The position numbers and the translations under genes were made by a program. Shown here one piece after another: positions 8,409-18,036 of a stretch of 64,000 bases of DNA; the stretch's first letter is position 1; every line of letters begins with the position of its first letter. The DNA lies in NCBI GenBank assembly GCA_017939795.1, contig JAGBAA010000088.1:1-64000 (forward strand), in the 5' to 3' direction. Origin of the DNA: Thermoguttaceae bacterium (lineage in GTDB: Bacteria > Planctomycetota > Planctomycetia > Pirellulales > Thermoguttaceae). The notes beneath the pieces are model-generated. The model saw only the letters and a program-made list of their open reading frames with translations, was not told where the DNA came from and made no database searches.

Positions 8409-11400
8409 TTAGGAACGCTTCCTCCTCCAGAGAAGCAGTCCCATCCCCGTCACGAGCAGGAGCCAGGTCCCCGGTTCCGGCACACCATTAGCAAACGCGA
8501 ATGTGGAACCCGCCGCGAGGTTGAACGCCGTGAGGTCGTAGTTCATGTACGCCAGCCCGTCGGTGTTCAGCGGAATGTCGGTAAAGGTCACGGAAGCAGC
8601 CCCAGCCGTGACGCCGATCCCGCTGTTCGCGTCTGCCATCTGGTCGGTCAGCCAGAGGACGAGTTCGTCGACGTCACCTTCCCCTGAAAGCATCATGGTC
8701 AGGTCCATTTCCTCTTCCGGAGTTCCCGAGAGGAGGACCCAGCCGGATTCGCCGAGGCCGCCTGTTCCGATCGCGGTTTCGGAAATCATTGCAGTCATCC
8801 CGAGCCGGCTTTCATCCAGAACGAGACGGATCGTGTTTCCGTCCTGTTCGACATTCCATGCGCCGTCGGACGTGAGGGAAGCGGGGTTCCAGTTCAGCGT
8901 GCCTGCGGCAGTGAAAAGGTCCGCCGTCGGCAGTGCGCTCATGAATGCCGCGCCGTCGTAGTAAAAATCGGTCGTATCAACATGGATCTGACTGTCTACT
9001 GTTACGTTTCCGCGCGCCTGAATGTTCGAGACCGGCGAGGAGGCCGTGCCGTCGGCGTTCATTTCGAGGCGTTCGGAAGTGAAGTTGACTTTTCCGGAAC
9101 TTTCCCACTCAAGATCGTTGACGTTCCACACGGTGTCGGAACCGGTAATGTTCAGCACAGCACCGGCCTCAGTCGCAGTTCCTGCCCAGTTGTGAGCCAG
9201 GCGAGCTGTTCCGTTCACGATGATCTCACCGCCGGAGATATTGATGTCTGAATAGTACCCAAAGCCGAGACGCAGGTCATTGGCGACTTCCAGCCGGCCG
9301 CCCGTCATGATGAACGTATTGCGCGGAGCATCCCCGTGAGCGTTCTGTCCGAGCGAGAACCATGGAGTCTTGATCATTCCGGAGTGCAGCTCGATGATGG
9401 AGCCGATCGTACCGTCTTCGTGGACGCTCGAATTGGCATCGATGACCAGATTGTAGCGGTTATTGAGCGTTCCGCCGTCTACGACGAGTCTGGCCTGGGA
9501 ATTATTGGCGCCGATTCGGAGATCCGCTCCGGACGGACCGTTGACCGTCCCGCCCGTGATGTACATTTCAGCGGCGGCGTCTGCATCGCCCTGTCCGAGC
9601 CATGTGGTTTTGTCGAGGGTGAGCGTTCCGCCGGTCACGTTGATGACGGCCTTACCTTGATCGCCAAAAAAACTTTCGTTCTTAACGTGAAGAGTTCCGT
9701 CAGAAACATTCAGCGTACCGACGCCGCGATCCCCTTTGCCGACGAAGAAATTTTTCTCGAATGTGGTCGTACCGCCCGCGATGTTCAGGATCCCGATCCC
9801 GCCCTTGCCGTTTTTGCCGGTGTGGCCGACTCCGGATTCTTCGGTAAAGTTCACCGTACCGCCGGTGACGGTCATCGAGCTGGATCTCGTGGTCAGCGCG
9901 CCGTTTTCATTATCGTATTCCGGGTTTCCGCCGACGTAAAGATGCGTTCCGTCCAGCGTTCCTCCGGAGACGTTCAGTTCCGAACCGCCTGCAGCTTCCG
10001 GGAAGGTTCCGACGAAAACTTTGGTACTGTTGACGTCTGCCGTTCCGGAGATGTTCAGGATCCCTTTTCCGCGGCGTCCGACACCAAAGTAACTTTGCGT
10101 ATTGAGCTGACCGCCGGAGATATTCCACGTGCCGGTTCCGCGCTCGCCGATGTTGATCCATCGGGTGCTGGTGAACGTGCCGCCGGTCTGGTTCACGATG
10201 CCCGTCCCGTTGTTTTCGCCGACGTGAACGTCATTTCCGGAATTGAAGCTGATGTTGGCGTCTCCGCTGATATTCAGCGTTCCGTTCGTACGGGTCCCGA
10301 TGTAGAAACATTGCCCGTTGAGATTGAAATCAACGTTTCCGCCCGTCACGTTCATGACGCCGGTCCCGCCGGAACCGAGGCAGACTTCTTTCGTGAAGGT
10401 CGTGTCGGCCGAGATGTTGAGATAGCCGGTCCCGCCGGTATTGTCGTTTTTCCAGCCTCCGACGTGGATCTTGTTGTTGAAGGCGTTCGTCCCGCCGTTG
10501 ATGTTCATCGTGCCGACCGCCCCGGCAGTCCATCCGACGAAGATCTCATTGTTGAACGTATTCGTTCCGCCGGAGAGCGTCAGCGTGCCGTTTCCGCCCG
10601 AGGCAGTTCCAAGATTGACGCGCTGACCGAAAGTATTCGTTCCGCCGGAGAGTGCCAGCGTACCGTTTCCGCCTGCGGCAGTTCCCACGTTGACGAAATT
10701 GTTGAACGTGGAAGTTCCGCCTGTGAGGTTGAGGCTGGCGTTCGTTTTGTCCTGCTGACCGAGATAAAGCTCGTTTTCAAACGTGACGATTGCAGTGCCG
10801 GAGACCGTCATGTCCGCTTTCGCGCCGACGGCATCTCCGAAGATGACCGTTTTTTTGAAATTCGCGGTCCCTCCGGAAAGGTTCACTTCCGCGATATTCT
10901 CATTGACTTCGCGGGTGCTGCTTCCTTTTCCGAGATAAACGGTTTCATTCGCGTTCCAGGTCCCTCCGGTCTGGTTCAGGACGGATTTCTGCGTCATTCC
11001 GGAAACATCATTCCCATACGCAAAATGCCCGATATTGAGGGATGCGTTATTCGTGAGGGTCCCGCCGGAGATCGTCACCGTGGAGGTTCCGGAAGAGAGA
11101 TTTCCGCCGCCCGAGAATCCGCCGATGTGGCTGGTCGCGGTCGTCGTGAGGGATCCGCTGTCGATCGTCAGTGTGGAATCCCCGCTCATGCGCATGAAGT
11201 ACCCGACGACGAGCTGTTTCGTAGTGATGTCCGCGTTGGCGATCGTCATGTGTCCTTCACCGCGGCGTCCGACACAGAGCCACTGGCTTCCGACGATCTC
11301 GCCTCCGCTGATCGAGTAGGTGACTGATTGTCCCACCGTCTCGCCGATATTGAGCCACGGATCACCCGAGCCGGTAAATTGCAGCGTACCGCCGGTCTGA

Positions 11401-11717
11401 TTCACGACCATTCCGCCTCCCAGCGTGTAGTCATTCCCCGTCACGATGCGCGTTCCGCCGGAGTGATTGATGGTCATCCCGCTAATGTTCACAGTACCGG
11501 ACGTGACTGTCCCGGAATCGATATTCACCGTATCGCCGGAAGCCGGAGCGCGGGAAGATGGTGAGCCGTTCACGAGCCAATTTGAGGCAGAGCCCCACGT
11601 GGAATCCGAGCCGTCCCAGGTCAGCGTATCCGCAAAAAGCAGAACGGGACTAAGACATCCGGCGGCAAAAGCGGACGCGATCAACTGTTTCAGGATCCTG
11701 CGGGAAATTCGTTTCAT
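8409..11717 (-). CDS. Large secreted beta-repeat protein with PEP-CTERM anchor
   Basis: 1102 residues from ATG 11717, where a signal peptide starts (ISRRILKQLIASAFAAGCL, then LLFADTLTWDG). The body is dozens of degenerate repeats of about 20-25 residues built on G-x-L-N-I-S-G-G-T, such as 'GTLNISGDANIS', as expected for a right-handed beta-helix of the autotransporter or adhesin type. The C-terminus has VPEPGTWLLLVTGMG followed by a helix and WRRKR, the PEP-CTERM signal used by exosortase for surface or matrix export. It is probably a surface or extracellular matrix protein. An exosortase gene is not in the window. Possible first gene of a three-gene block. Confidence 0.9.
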   Translation of the reverse strand: MKRISRRILKQLIASAFAAGCLSPVLLFADTLTWDGSDSTWGSASNWLVNGSPSSRAPASGDTVNIDSGTVTSGTVNISGMTINHSGGTRIVTGNDYTLGGGMVVNQTGGTLQFTGSGDPWLNIGETVGQSVTYSISGGEIVGSQWLCVGRRGEGHMTIANADITTKQLVVGYFMRMSGDSTLTIDSGSLTTTATSHIGGFSGGGNLSSGTSTVTISGGTLTNNASLNIGHFAYGNDVSGMTQKSVLNQTGGTWNANETVYLGKGSSTREVNENIAEVNLSGGTANFKKTVIFGDAVGAKADMTVSGTAIVTFENELYLGQQDKTNASLNLTGGTSTFNNFVNVGTAAGGNGTLALSGGTNTFGQRVNLGTASGGNGTLTLSGGTNTFNNEIFVGWTAGAVGTMNINGGTNAFNNKIHVGGWKNDNTGGTGYLNISADTTFTKEVCLGSGGTGVMNVTGGNVDFNLNGQCFYIGTRTNGTLNISGDANISFNSGNDVHVGENNGTGIVNQTGGTFTSTRWINIGERGTGTWNISGGQLNTQSYFGVGRRGKGILNISGTADVNSTKVFVGTFPEAAGGSELNVSGGTLDGTHLYVGGNPEYDNENGALTTRSSSMTVTGGTVNFTEESGVGHTGKNGKGGIGILNIAGGTTTFEKNFFVGKGDRGVGTLNVSDGTLHVKNESFFGDQGKAVINVTGGTLTLDKTTWLGQGDADAAAEMYITGGTVNGPSGADLRIGANNSQARLVVDGGTLNNRYNLVIDANSSVHEDGTIGSIIELHSGMIKTPWFSLGQNAHGDAPRNTFIMTGGRLEVANDLRLGFGYYSDINISGGEIIVNGTARLAHNWAGTATEAGAVLNITGSDTVWNVNDLEWESSGKVNFTSERLEMNADGTASSPVSNIQARGNVTVDSQIHVDTTDFYYDGAAFMSALPTADLFTAAGTLNWNPASLTSDGAWNVEQDGNTIRLVLDESRLGMTAMISETAIGTGGLGESGWVLLSGTPEEEMDLTMMLSGEGDVDELVLWLTDQMADANSGIGVTAGAASVTFTDIPLNTDGLAYMNYDLTAFNLAAGSTFAFANGVPEPGTWLLLVTGMGLLLWRRKRS

Positions 11718-11773
11718 GGAAAACCTCTTTTTGCTCCCCAATAGCACAACATAACGAAACCTTAACAGTTTAC

Positions 11774-11801
11774 AGTATGTACCATTTTTTCTTTTTGTCA
11801 A
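11774..11801 (-). promoter_or_regulatory. Promoter of the PEP-CTERM gene
   Basis: On the reverse strand, TTGACA (11796-11801) and CATACT (11774-11779) are 16 bases apart. The ATG is about 55 bases downstream. Confidence 0.6.
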
Positions 11802-11927
11802 TGGGAAATTTGAAAATTTTTCAAAAAAACAGAACCCCCAGCCAAGCAAACCCGCAAAACTCTTAAAATTTCCTCATTTTACCCACTTCCACACCCAAAG
11901 AATTTTCTTTTTCTTGATTTCCTCTCC

Positions 11928-11955
11928 TTGTTTTTTCACGGGATTCTGCTATATT
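11928..11955 (+). promoter_or_regulatory. Possible promoter of the DUF4091 gene
   Basis: TTGTTT at 11928-11933 and TATATT at 11950-11955 with a 16-base spacer, 58 bases before the ATG. The match is moderate. The rest of the AT-rich divergent spacer 11718-12013 holds nothing else I recognise. Confidence 0.4.
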
Positions 11956-12013
11956 TAAAAGAGAAATTGAATTTCCTGCCATTGGTTTTCCATAAAGCCC
12001 CAGGAGTAATGCC

Positions 12014-14524
12014 ATGATCCCAAAGATCCGTTCCGCATTTTATTTTCCGTCTTTCCTTTCAGGACTTTTTGCCGCCCTGTTTCTGTGGATGCTCCCATCG
12101 GTCCAGGCAGAAGATCTTTTGCGCGACGGTACGCTGGATACATTGGGCAAAGCGGATTCCCCCTGGCGCATTCTCGGTGCTCAGGAAACCGGTGAAGTCC
12201 GCGCCGTCACCCATGCCGACGGGAACCGGACGCTGAGGATCCAGAGTCATGGAAAAGAAGGGACCCGCGGCATAGTACAGTACATTCACTTCGACACGCC
12301 GTACATGGAACCTCTCGTTTTCGGCGGCAGTGCCCTCGTTCACGGAACGGCAGGACCGGTCCATGGCGCAAAGCGGCAGGATTTCGATATATACCTGGAT
12401 ATTTTCTACGAAGACGATTCTCCACTCTGGGGCCAAAAGGTCCGATTTGCCCTTTCCGGCGATGAATGGCAGAAAAACCGGGCCGTCATCTGGCCTGAAA
12501 AGCCGATCAAAAGGATCGAATTTTTCGTTCTGTTCCGCGACTTTTCCGGAGATGTGGAATTCGACGATCTCTTCCTGAAAAAGCACACGATGGAACTGGA
12601 AACGATCCGTATTGTCGGGGGACTTTCCGGGGATGGAAGTATTCTGGCATCTGGACGTTTTCTGTGGCATTCCAGGTTCCTGAAGGACGATTTTCGCTGC
12701 GCATTTGAAGAGCTGATCGACGGCGATCCGCAAAAGGCGCTCCCCGTTCCGACCGTCTGCGGCACGGACGGTACGCTGTACTTTCAGGCTGTTGGACGTC
12801 CGACAGAAACCGGCGGTGCCAAAACGTTCCGGCTGCGCGCCTGGCATGACGGAAAACTCGTGATGGAAAAACTCTTCCAGTGCAGCACGACCGGAAGACA
12901 GATCGGCAATGAGACCGGCGGTCCGCTTCTTCAGATCGAAAATTCCATGCGCCGCGTCTATCTGGAAGCTCTTCCCGAATACGGACAGAAACTGCCGGAG
13001 GTCCTTCAGGCAAAACTCGATCTGGGACGCGGGGAATCCGAGAGTTTCCAGCTCACCGCGATCTCCGGGAAAGAGATCCCTGCGGTCGAAATCACGTTCA
13101 GCGAGCTGGTCTGTGTGGAAGATCCCGGCGTGAAGCTCCCCGCAGATTCGTGCGAATGGCAGCAGGTCGGGTACATCAAAACGCCGAAGATCTCGGAACA
13201 CTCCGCAGAGAAAAGCGGTCTCCCGCTCTGGTTCCCGGATCCTCTGCTTGCGCGAAAGACCGGTTTCGTTCCGGAAAATCAGAGAGTCTCTTTCTGGGTG
13301 ACGGTCAGTACCCGGCAGGATACCCCGGCCGGTACATATCGCGGGACCATGACGTGGAGACCTCTCGCGGAAGGCATGAACGCCGTCGAGATCCCGCTGG
13401 AAGTCACCGTCTGGCCCGTCGTGCTCCCGATCGAAAACCATCTCGGCAGTGCGTTTGCGCTGATGGACGGTTTCCTGCAGAAAGTTTACGGCAAAGAGTG
13501 CGATCTGCAGAAGATCCGCCGGGCATATGGCGACTTCATGATCCGGCACCGTCTGGCTCCGGAGGGAGACATTTCCCGCACGGAAATGCCGTCGCTTGAG
13601 CTTCTCCAGGAATGGAAAGAGCGCGGACTCGGTCCGTTCAACATTCTGAACATGGTGTCGGAACGCGGGGAACGTGCGTGGGTCTGTAATTCGGATCCGT
13701 CTTTCTACACGCCGGAGATGCGCGAGAAGTTTCTGAACCAGCTCCGTCCGTACGTACAGGAACTGCGCCGGCTGGGACTCACGGACCGCGCGTACATCTA
13801 CACTTTCGACGAACGCGGCGAAGAATACCATCCGATCATGACGGATTTCTTCGGCATGGTGAAGGAAAATTTTCCGGAGATCTCCACCTTCACGACCGCG
13901 TACATTGGAGCGGATACCGAGCTGCTGAAAAAACTTAACGTGGACTGGACCTGCCCGCTCACGTCGGTCTACGATTTTGAGGAGGCGGAGGAGTGCCGCA
14001 GAAATGGTCAGAAAGTCTGGTCCTACATCTGCTGCGGTCCAAGAGAACCGTACGCGAACATCATGTTCCGCTTCCCGCTGATCGAGTGCCGGATCCTCGG
14101 CTGGCAGGCATTCGAGCAAAAATACGACGGTCTGCTTTACTGGGGAATGAACATCTGGAGCCACCCGCAGAACAAGCCGATAGACCCGAACGAAACGCTC
14201 TTTTTCGACTGGCCGGTCGACTGGTGCCATGGCGGAACATGGATCTACGGAGACGGACGTCTTCTCTATCCGAACGTAGACGGAACGGCCATCGGAAGCC
14301 TCCGAATGGCGAATCTCCGTGACGCTTACGAAGACTACGAGCTTCTCTGGCTCCTTCGGGAAAAAGATCCGGAAACGGCCAGGAAACTCTGCGGTGAGGT
14401 CTTCACGACGCCGACCGATTTTACGCGCGATCCGGAAAAACTCGCCAATGCACGGCGAAAGATCCTGGAAGCACTCACCCGGTCTGAAACGCCCCAGGGA
14501 TCCGGACTGGATGCGGGAAATTAA
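12014..14524 (+). CDS. Secreted DUF4091 (GH123-like) glycoside hydrolase
   Basis: 836 residues with a signal peptide (about residues 1-33, ending at VQAEDLL). An N-terminal beta-sandwich region of about 350 residues is followed by a TIM-barrel-like catalytic part. The latter contains the YIYTFDERGEEYH segment (residues about 596-608), where GH123 and DUF4091 proteins have their D-E catalytic pair, and ends with NLRDAYEDYELLWLL, a hallmark of DUF4091. It probably cleaves N-acetylated or other host or plant glycans outside the cytoplasm; the substrate is not readable. mtaB starts 17 bases after its stop, so the two may be cotranscribed. DUF4091 is often found with sugar enzymes. Confidence 0.85.
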   Translation: MIPKIRSAFYFPSFLSGLFAALFLWMLPSVQAEDLLRDGTLDTLGKADSPWRILGAQETGEVRAVTHADGNRTLRIQSHGKEGTRGIVQYIHFDTPYMEPLVFGGSALVHGTAGPVHGAKRQDFDIYLDIFYEDDSPLWGQKVRFALSGDEWQKNRAVIWPEKPIKRIEFFVLFRDFSGDVEFDDLFLKKHTMELETIRIVGGLSGDGSILASGRFLWHSRFLKDDFRCAFEELIDGDPQKALPVPTVCGTDGTLYFQAVGRPTETGGAKTFRLRAWHDGKLVMEKLFQCSTTGRQIGNETGGPLLQIENSMRRVYLEALPEYGQKLPEVLQAKLDLGRGESESFQLTAISGKEIPAVEITFSELVCVEDPGVKLPADSCEWQQVGYIKTPKISEHSAEKSGLPLWFPDPLLARKTGFVPENQRVSFWVTVSTRQDTPAGTYRGTMTWRPLAEGMNAVEIPLEVTVWPVVLPIENHLGSAFALMDGFLQKVYGKECDLQKIRRAYGDFMIRHRLAPEGDISRTEMPSLELLQEWKERGLGPFNILNMVSERGERAWVCNSDPSFYTPEMREKFLNQLRPYVQELRRLGLTDRAYIYTFDERGEEYHPIMTDFFGMVKENFPEISTFTTAYIGADTELLKKLNVDWTCPLTSVYDFEEAEECRRNGQKVWSYICCGPREPYANIMFRFPLIECRILGWQAFEQKYDGLLYWGMNIWSHPQNKPIDPNETLFFDWPVDWCHGGTWIYGDGRLLYPNVDGTAIGSLRMANLRDAYEDYELLWLLREKDPETARKLCGEVFTTPTDFTRDPEKLANARRKILEALTRSETPQGSGLDAGN

Positions 14525-14541
14525 AAAAAGGAGTCCTTTTC

Positions 14542-15873
14542 ATGAATCCGACTTTTCAGATCTTCACACTTGGGTGCAAGGTCAATCAATACGAAAGCGA
14601 GCAGATCCGCCAGACGCTCTGCCGCGCGGGGTTCGTCTGTCTGGAAAAAAGCGGCCCGATCAAAGAAAACAGCGAAACGGCCATCCTCGACTGGCTTTTG
14701 GTGAATTCCTGTGCCGTGACGCAGGAATCGGAAGCGAAATCCCGCAAACTGATCCGTCAGACCGTCAAACGCTCTGCGCCGCGGAATGTTCTCGTCTTCG
14801 GCTGCTCGGCAGAAAAGGACGTTCAGCAGTACCTTGAGATCCCGGGAGTAACTCATGCCGTCACGGGCAAAGCACACGGCGGAAACCGCGTCGCGGCAGT
14901 CCTCGAAACCATGGGGATCCCGGAAGAACTCTGCGTTCAGTCGCTTGGGGAAGGTCTCCGTCAGTTCGGCGAACGGCACCGCGCCTACGTCAAGATCCAG
15001 GACGGATGCCGGCAGTTCTGCACGTACTGTCTCATCCCGCATCTGCGAAACGAGCTGTCGAGCGTCCCGGAGGAAGAAGTTGTTTCAGAAGTCCACTCTC
15101 TCCTGCGCCGCGGATACCGCGAGATCATCCTCACCGGGATCCATCTCGGATACTATGGTCTGAATCCCCGAAGCAGAATGCAGAGCCGGTGGCTTAAGGA
15201 AGACCGGGAACGTCCGCGGGAAACGAATTTGACGCAGCTGATGGGACGGCTGGCGGAAATGGATGCGGATGGGCCGGGAGCTCACGATTTTCGTCTGCGC
15301 CTCTCCAGTCTGGAAGCACACGAAGCGGGAGACGATCTCCTTCAGATCATGGCGGCCCACCGGAAACGGATCTGCCCGCACCTTCACCTTTCCATGCAGA
15401 GCGGCTCCCCAACGGTCCACCGCAGGATGAATCGGCCGGGAACGGTCGAACAATACGTTGAACGGTGCGAATCCGCCAAAAAGATCCTCGACCAGCCGGC
15501 TCTCACGACCGACATCATCGTGGGTTTCCCGGGAGAGACCGAGAAGGAATTTCTCGAAACGTGCGAGGTCGTCCGGCATATCGGATTCTCGAAGATCCAC
15601 ATTTTCCCGTTCTCCGCGCGTCCCGGAACTCCGGCCGAAAAAATGGGACCGGCCGTCCCGAAAGAAGAAAAGCATCGGCGGGAACTTTACCTCGCGGAGC
15701 TGGAGCGGGAAATGCGCGAGCGTTTCGTGCAAAGTCTTGCGGATCGGCAAACGCAGTACCTCATCGAGCGTTTCCATTCGGAGACACAGACCGTGACGGG
15801 GACTTCCGAATACTATCTTCAGGCGGAATTTCCCGGTTCCGCTGACGATGTGGGGAATTTCCTCATGCGGTGA
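14542..15873 (+). CDS. mtaB: tRNA t6A37 methylthiotransferase MtaB
   Basis: 443 residues. The N-terminal UPF0004 domain begins TLGCKVNQYESE, the signature of MtaB within the MiaB/RimO family, and contains the second cluster cysteines. The radical-SAM CxxxCxxC is Cys156, Cys160 and Cys163 in GCRQFCTYC, followed by the SAM barrel with LHLSMQSGS. The C-terminus would hold the TRAM domain. MtaB adds a methylthio group to t6A at position 37 of tRNAs reading ANN codons, using two 4Fe-4S clusters. ATG 14542 follows AAAAGGAGT, 17 bases behind the DUF4091 gene. Confidence 0.93.
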   Translation: MNPTFQIFTLGCKVNQYESEQIRQTLCRAGFVCLEKSGPIKENSETAILDWLLVNSCAVTQESEAKSRKLIRQTVKRSAPRNVLVFGCSAEKDVQQYLEIPGVTHAVTGKAHGGNRVAAVLETMGIPEELCVQSLGEGLRQFGERHRAYVKIQDGCRQFCTYCLIPHLRNELSSVPEEEVVSEVHSLLRRGYREIILTGIHLGYYGLNPRSRMQSRWLKEDRERPRETNLTQLMGRLAEMDADGPGAHDFRLRLSSLEAHEAGDDLLQIMAAHRKRICPHLHLSMQSGSPTVHRRMNRPGTVEQYVERCESAKKILDQPALTTDIIVGFPGETEKEFLETCEVVRHIGFSKIHIFPFSARPGTPAEKMGPAVPKEEKHRRELYLAELEREMRERFVQSLADRQTQYLIERFHSETQTVTGTSEYYLQAEFPGSADDVGNFLMR

Positions 15874-15914
15874 ATTCCACCACACGGCAGATCTCCTCAC
15901 GCGGCGGAGTTTCA

Positions 15915-15954
15915 TTCCGTTTTTCCGTTTCGTTCCGTTTTTCCGTTTCGTTCC
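15915..15954. repeat. Tandem repeat, two 18-bp units
   Basis: Two exact copies of TTCCGTTTTTCCGTTTCG (15915-15932 and 15933-15950) and a partial third. The repeat is in the spacer between mtaB and the next gene and codes for nothing. Confidence 0.85.
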
Positions 15955-16005
15955 TTTACGATTTTGCGGCTTTCCTAATTTTCCATTCAGAAAAGGACGT
16001 TTTTT

Positions 16006-16833
16006 ATGAATCGCCATGATGCCTGGTACGGACATTTTGATTTACTGCAGAATGAACGCAGAGTATTTTCCGATCCGAATCTGGACCGGCTGAAAACCGT
16101 CGCGTCCGGCTTTTCCTTTCTGTTTTGGGTCTGGCTCCTCTCGTTTCCGATCGAGTATTCGCTCCATTTCGCAAAACTGCGGTACGGTAAAAGTGTTGAG
16201 GAACTGATCCATGGCGTACCGGATCTTGAGCTTTTTTGGGTCGTTCTGTTTTTGGGCTTCACGCTCCTGACGGCATTCCTGAAGACCTGGGGAACCTGGC
16301 AGATCTCACGTTCTCCCTCAAAAATGGAGGGACATGAAACCGGCATCTGGATGTTCATCAGCTGGACTGTCGGGATCCTGCTGGAAACGTGTGCCGCCGC
16401 TGCCGTTTTGAGTATTGCGGCAATGCATCCGGGAAGAACACTGGATGACGGCATTCTGTTCGATATTCTGCGGGGTGTGGAAATTTTCGGATGTGTTGTG
16501 CAGGACATTGCAGGGATCCTCTTTTTTGTCTACGCTTTCCGTCTGGCGGCTCTCCTCTCGGAATCGCGAAGTTCTTCGGCACTGAAAAGTTCCGTCTGCG
16601 CTATGGGGGCCGTCATTTTATCGTATTTCTGCCTCCCATTCATCACCATCTTCGGTTTTGGGACGCTCCATGAGTCTGGTGCTGTTTTCTGGTCCCTGGC
16701 GGCTGTCGCGACCGGCTCCTGCCTCTGGTTCCTCATTTCACTGCTCTGCGCATACCGATTCCTTGCGGCAGACCTGCGCAGGTACATCAAAACGGAACAA
16801 ATAAAAGAAGCGGAAAGGAACCGGGAGGAATAG
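16006..16833 (+). CDS. Multi-pass membrane protein of unknown function
   Basis: 275 residues with six likely transmembrane segments separated by short loops. The N-terminus is cytosolic and charged (MNRHDAWYGHFDLLQNERRV) and the C-terminal 30 residues are Lys/Arg/Glu-rich. The topology and the start of the fold recall DUF4328-type membrane proteins, but I do not claim membership. ATG 16006 is preceded by AAAAGGACG. A strong terminator follows it and a separate promoter begins the next gene, so it is a single transcription unit or the end of one. Confidence 0.75.
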   Translation: MNRHDAWYGHFDLLQNERRVFSDPNLDRLKTVASGFSFLFWVWLLSFPIEYSLHFAKLRYGKSVEELIHGVPDLELFWVVLFLGFTLLTAFLKTWGTWQISRSPSKMEGHETGIWMFISWTVGILLETCAAAAVLSIAAMHPGRTLDDGILFDILRGVEIFGCVVQDIAGILFFVYAFRLAALLSESRSSSALKSSVCAMGAVILSYFCLPFITIFGFGTLHESGAVFWSLAAVATGSCLWFLISLLCAYRFLAADLRRYIKTEQIKEAERNREE

Positions 16834-16890
16834 CACAAACGGAAGCCGGAATAAACAAACCGATCTCCCCAGCCTCATCCAACGCTTCAA

Positions 16891-16935
16891 AAACGCACTT
16901 CGGTCATGGATCCCTCCGGCCGGAGTGCGTTTTTT
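16891..16935 (+). terminator. Terminator after the membrane protein gene
   Basis: AAACGCACTTCGG at 16891-16903 pairs with CCGGAGTGCGTTT at 16920-16932, with one mismatch, followed by T residues. Confidence 0.85.
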
Positions 16936-16999
16936 TCCAAAAATCCGGCCGGGATCCGGAATCTTCCCGTTTTCCGATCTTCGAGCGGTCTCCGACGTA

Positions 17000-17028
17000 T
17001 TGACAAACAAAATGATCTATGGTAAAAT
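17000..17028 (+). promoter_or_regulatory. Promoter of thyX
   Basis: TTGACA at 17000-17005 and TAAAAT at 17023-17028, exactly 17 bases apart. Confidence 0.75.
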
Positions 17029-17072
17029 GGAAGTCTGTGCCCGGAGTGTGATGATTTCGGGAGTGAAATTTT

Positions 17073-17117
17073 ATGGACCTTAATTCCCTGAATACCCCCG
17101 ATCATGACCTCAAATAA
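17073..17117 (+). CDS. Possible 14-residue leader peptide overlapping the thyX start
   Basis: ATG 17073, behind a GGGAG, reads MDLNSLNTPDHDLK and stops at TAA 17115-17117, overlapping the thyX ATG by 14 bases in another frame. The thyX ATG itself has no ribosome site, so this small frame may deliver ribosomes to it. It could equally be chance; no conservation can be checked here. Confidence 0.3.
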   Translation: MDLNSLNTPDHDLK

Positions 17118-17994
17118 AGAAGTACTGGAAACACTGCGCTGGAAAAAATTCCCTGTTTTGAATGACGGTTTCGTCTGTCTCGTGGATGCGATGGGCGATG
17201 ATGCCGCGATCGTTCAGGCGGCGCGGACCAGTTACGGAGAAGGGACGCGTCCCGTCTCAGACGACAAAACGCTCATCCGCTATCTCCTCCGCCACCGGCA
17301 CACCACGCCGTTTGAAATGGCTGAGGTCAAACTCATGGTCCGCGTGCCGATGGATACCTGGCGGCAGTGGATCCGGCACAGAACGGCATCCGTGAATGAA
17401 TACTCGACGCGGTACTCTATCGCGATCGACTCCATGTACGCGACGGAACCGGATGCGTGGCGCATTCAGGCAACCTCGAACCGGCAGGGGAGCGAAGGTC
17501 TCCTCACTCCGGAGCAGGGGGCGGAACTGACCCGGCTGGAAGCGGAATTCCAGCAGAGCGCGCGAAACTGCTACGAACGCCGTCTGGAACTTGGCGTGGC
17601 CCGCGAGCAGGCGCGAAAGGACCTGCCGCTTTCCACGTATACCGAGGCGTACTGGAAGTGCGACATGCACAATCTGCTTCATTTCCTGTCCCTTCGCATG
17701 GAGGGGCACGCGCAGCTTGAGATCCGCGAATACGCCGCGATCATTGGCGAAGAGATCATCCGCCCGATGTTCCCGCTCACGTGGGAGGCGTTTCTGGACT
17801 ACCATCTCAATTCCATGACGCTTTCAGCACTGGATCAGGGCGTCATTCAGCGCATCGCGCAGACGGGGCAGGTCCCCGCGAGTGAAGAGACCTTCCTTCA
17901 GTGCCAGGATCCCGTGTGGGCTGGACTCGCCCGATGCCGGGAACGGGATGAATGCCGGGAAAAGCTCCAGCGTCTCGGAGTGGTCTGCGAATAA
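17104..17994 (+). CDS. thyX: Flavin-dependent thymidylate synthase ThyX
   Basis: 296 residues. The ThyX signature RHRTASVNEYSTR is at residues 91-103, and the family's flavin-binding and dUMP-binding arginines and serines are in place. The enzyme makes dTMP from dUMP with CH2-tetrahydrofolate, FAD and NADPH, and replaces ThyA. The protein is longer than the usual 220-250 residues, with extra C-terminal sequence. The start is fixed because a TGA lies just upstream in frame; no ribosome site is visible (see the overlapping leader). A promoter sits at 17000-17028. Confidence 0.95.
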   Translation: MTSNKEVLETLRWKKFPVLNDGFVCLVDAMGDDAAIVQAARTSYGEGTRPVSDDKTLIRYLLRHRHTTPFEMAEVKLMVRVPMDTWRQWIRHRTASVNEYSTRYSIAIDSMYATEPDAWRIQATSNRQGSEGLLTPEQGAELTRLEAEFQQSARNCYERRLELGVAREQARKDLPLSTYTEAYWKCDMHNLLHFLSLRMEGHAQLEIREYAAIIGEEIIRPMFPLTWEAFLDYHLNSMTLSALDQGVIQRIAQTGQVPASEETFLQCQDPVWAGLARCRERDECREKLQRLGVVCE

Positions 17995-18036
17995 AAATAA
18001 AATCCCACCATTTTACCTTTTCGAAAGGAGAATATC

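Noticed and set aside
9336-11327. 663-codon open frame opposite the PEP-CTERM gene
   Set aside because: It is a shadow of the repetitive beta-repeat gene, whose signal peptide, repeats and PEP-CTERM signal are clear on the other strand.
12059-14230. 723-codon reverse frame opposite the DUF4091 gene
   Set aside because: The forward gene has a signal peptide, the DUF4091 end motif and coupling to mtaB; the reverse frame is Arg/Phe-rich noise.
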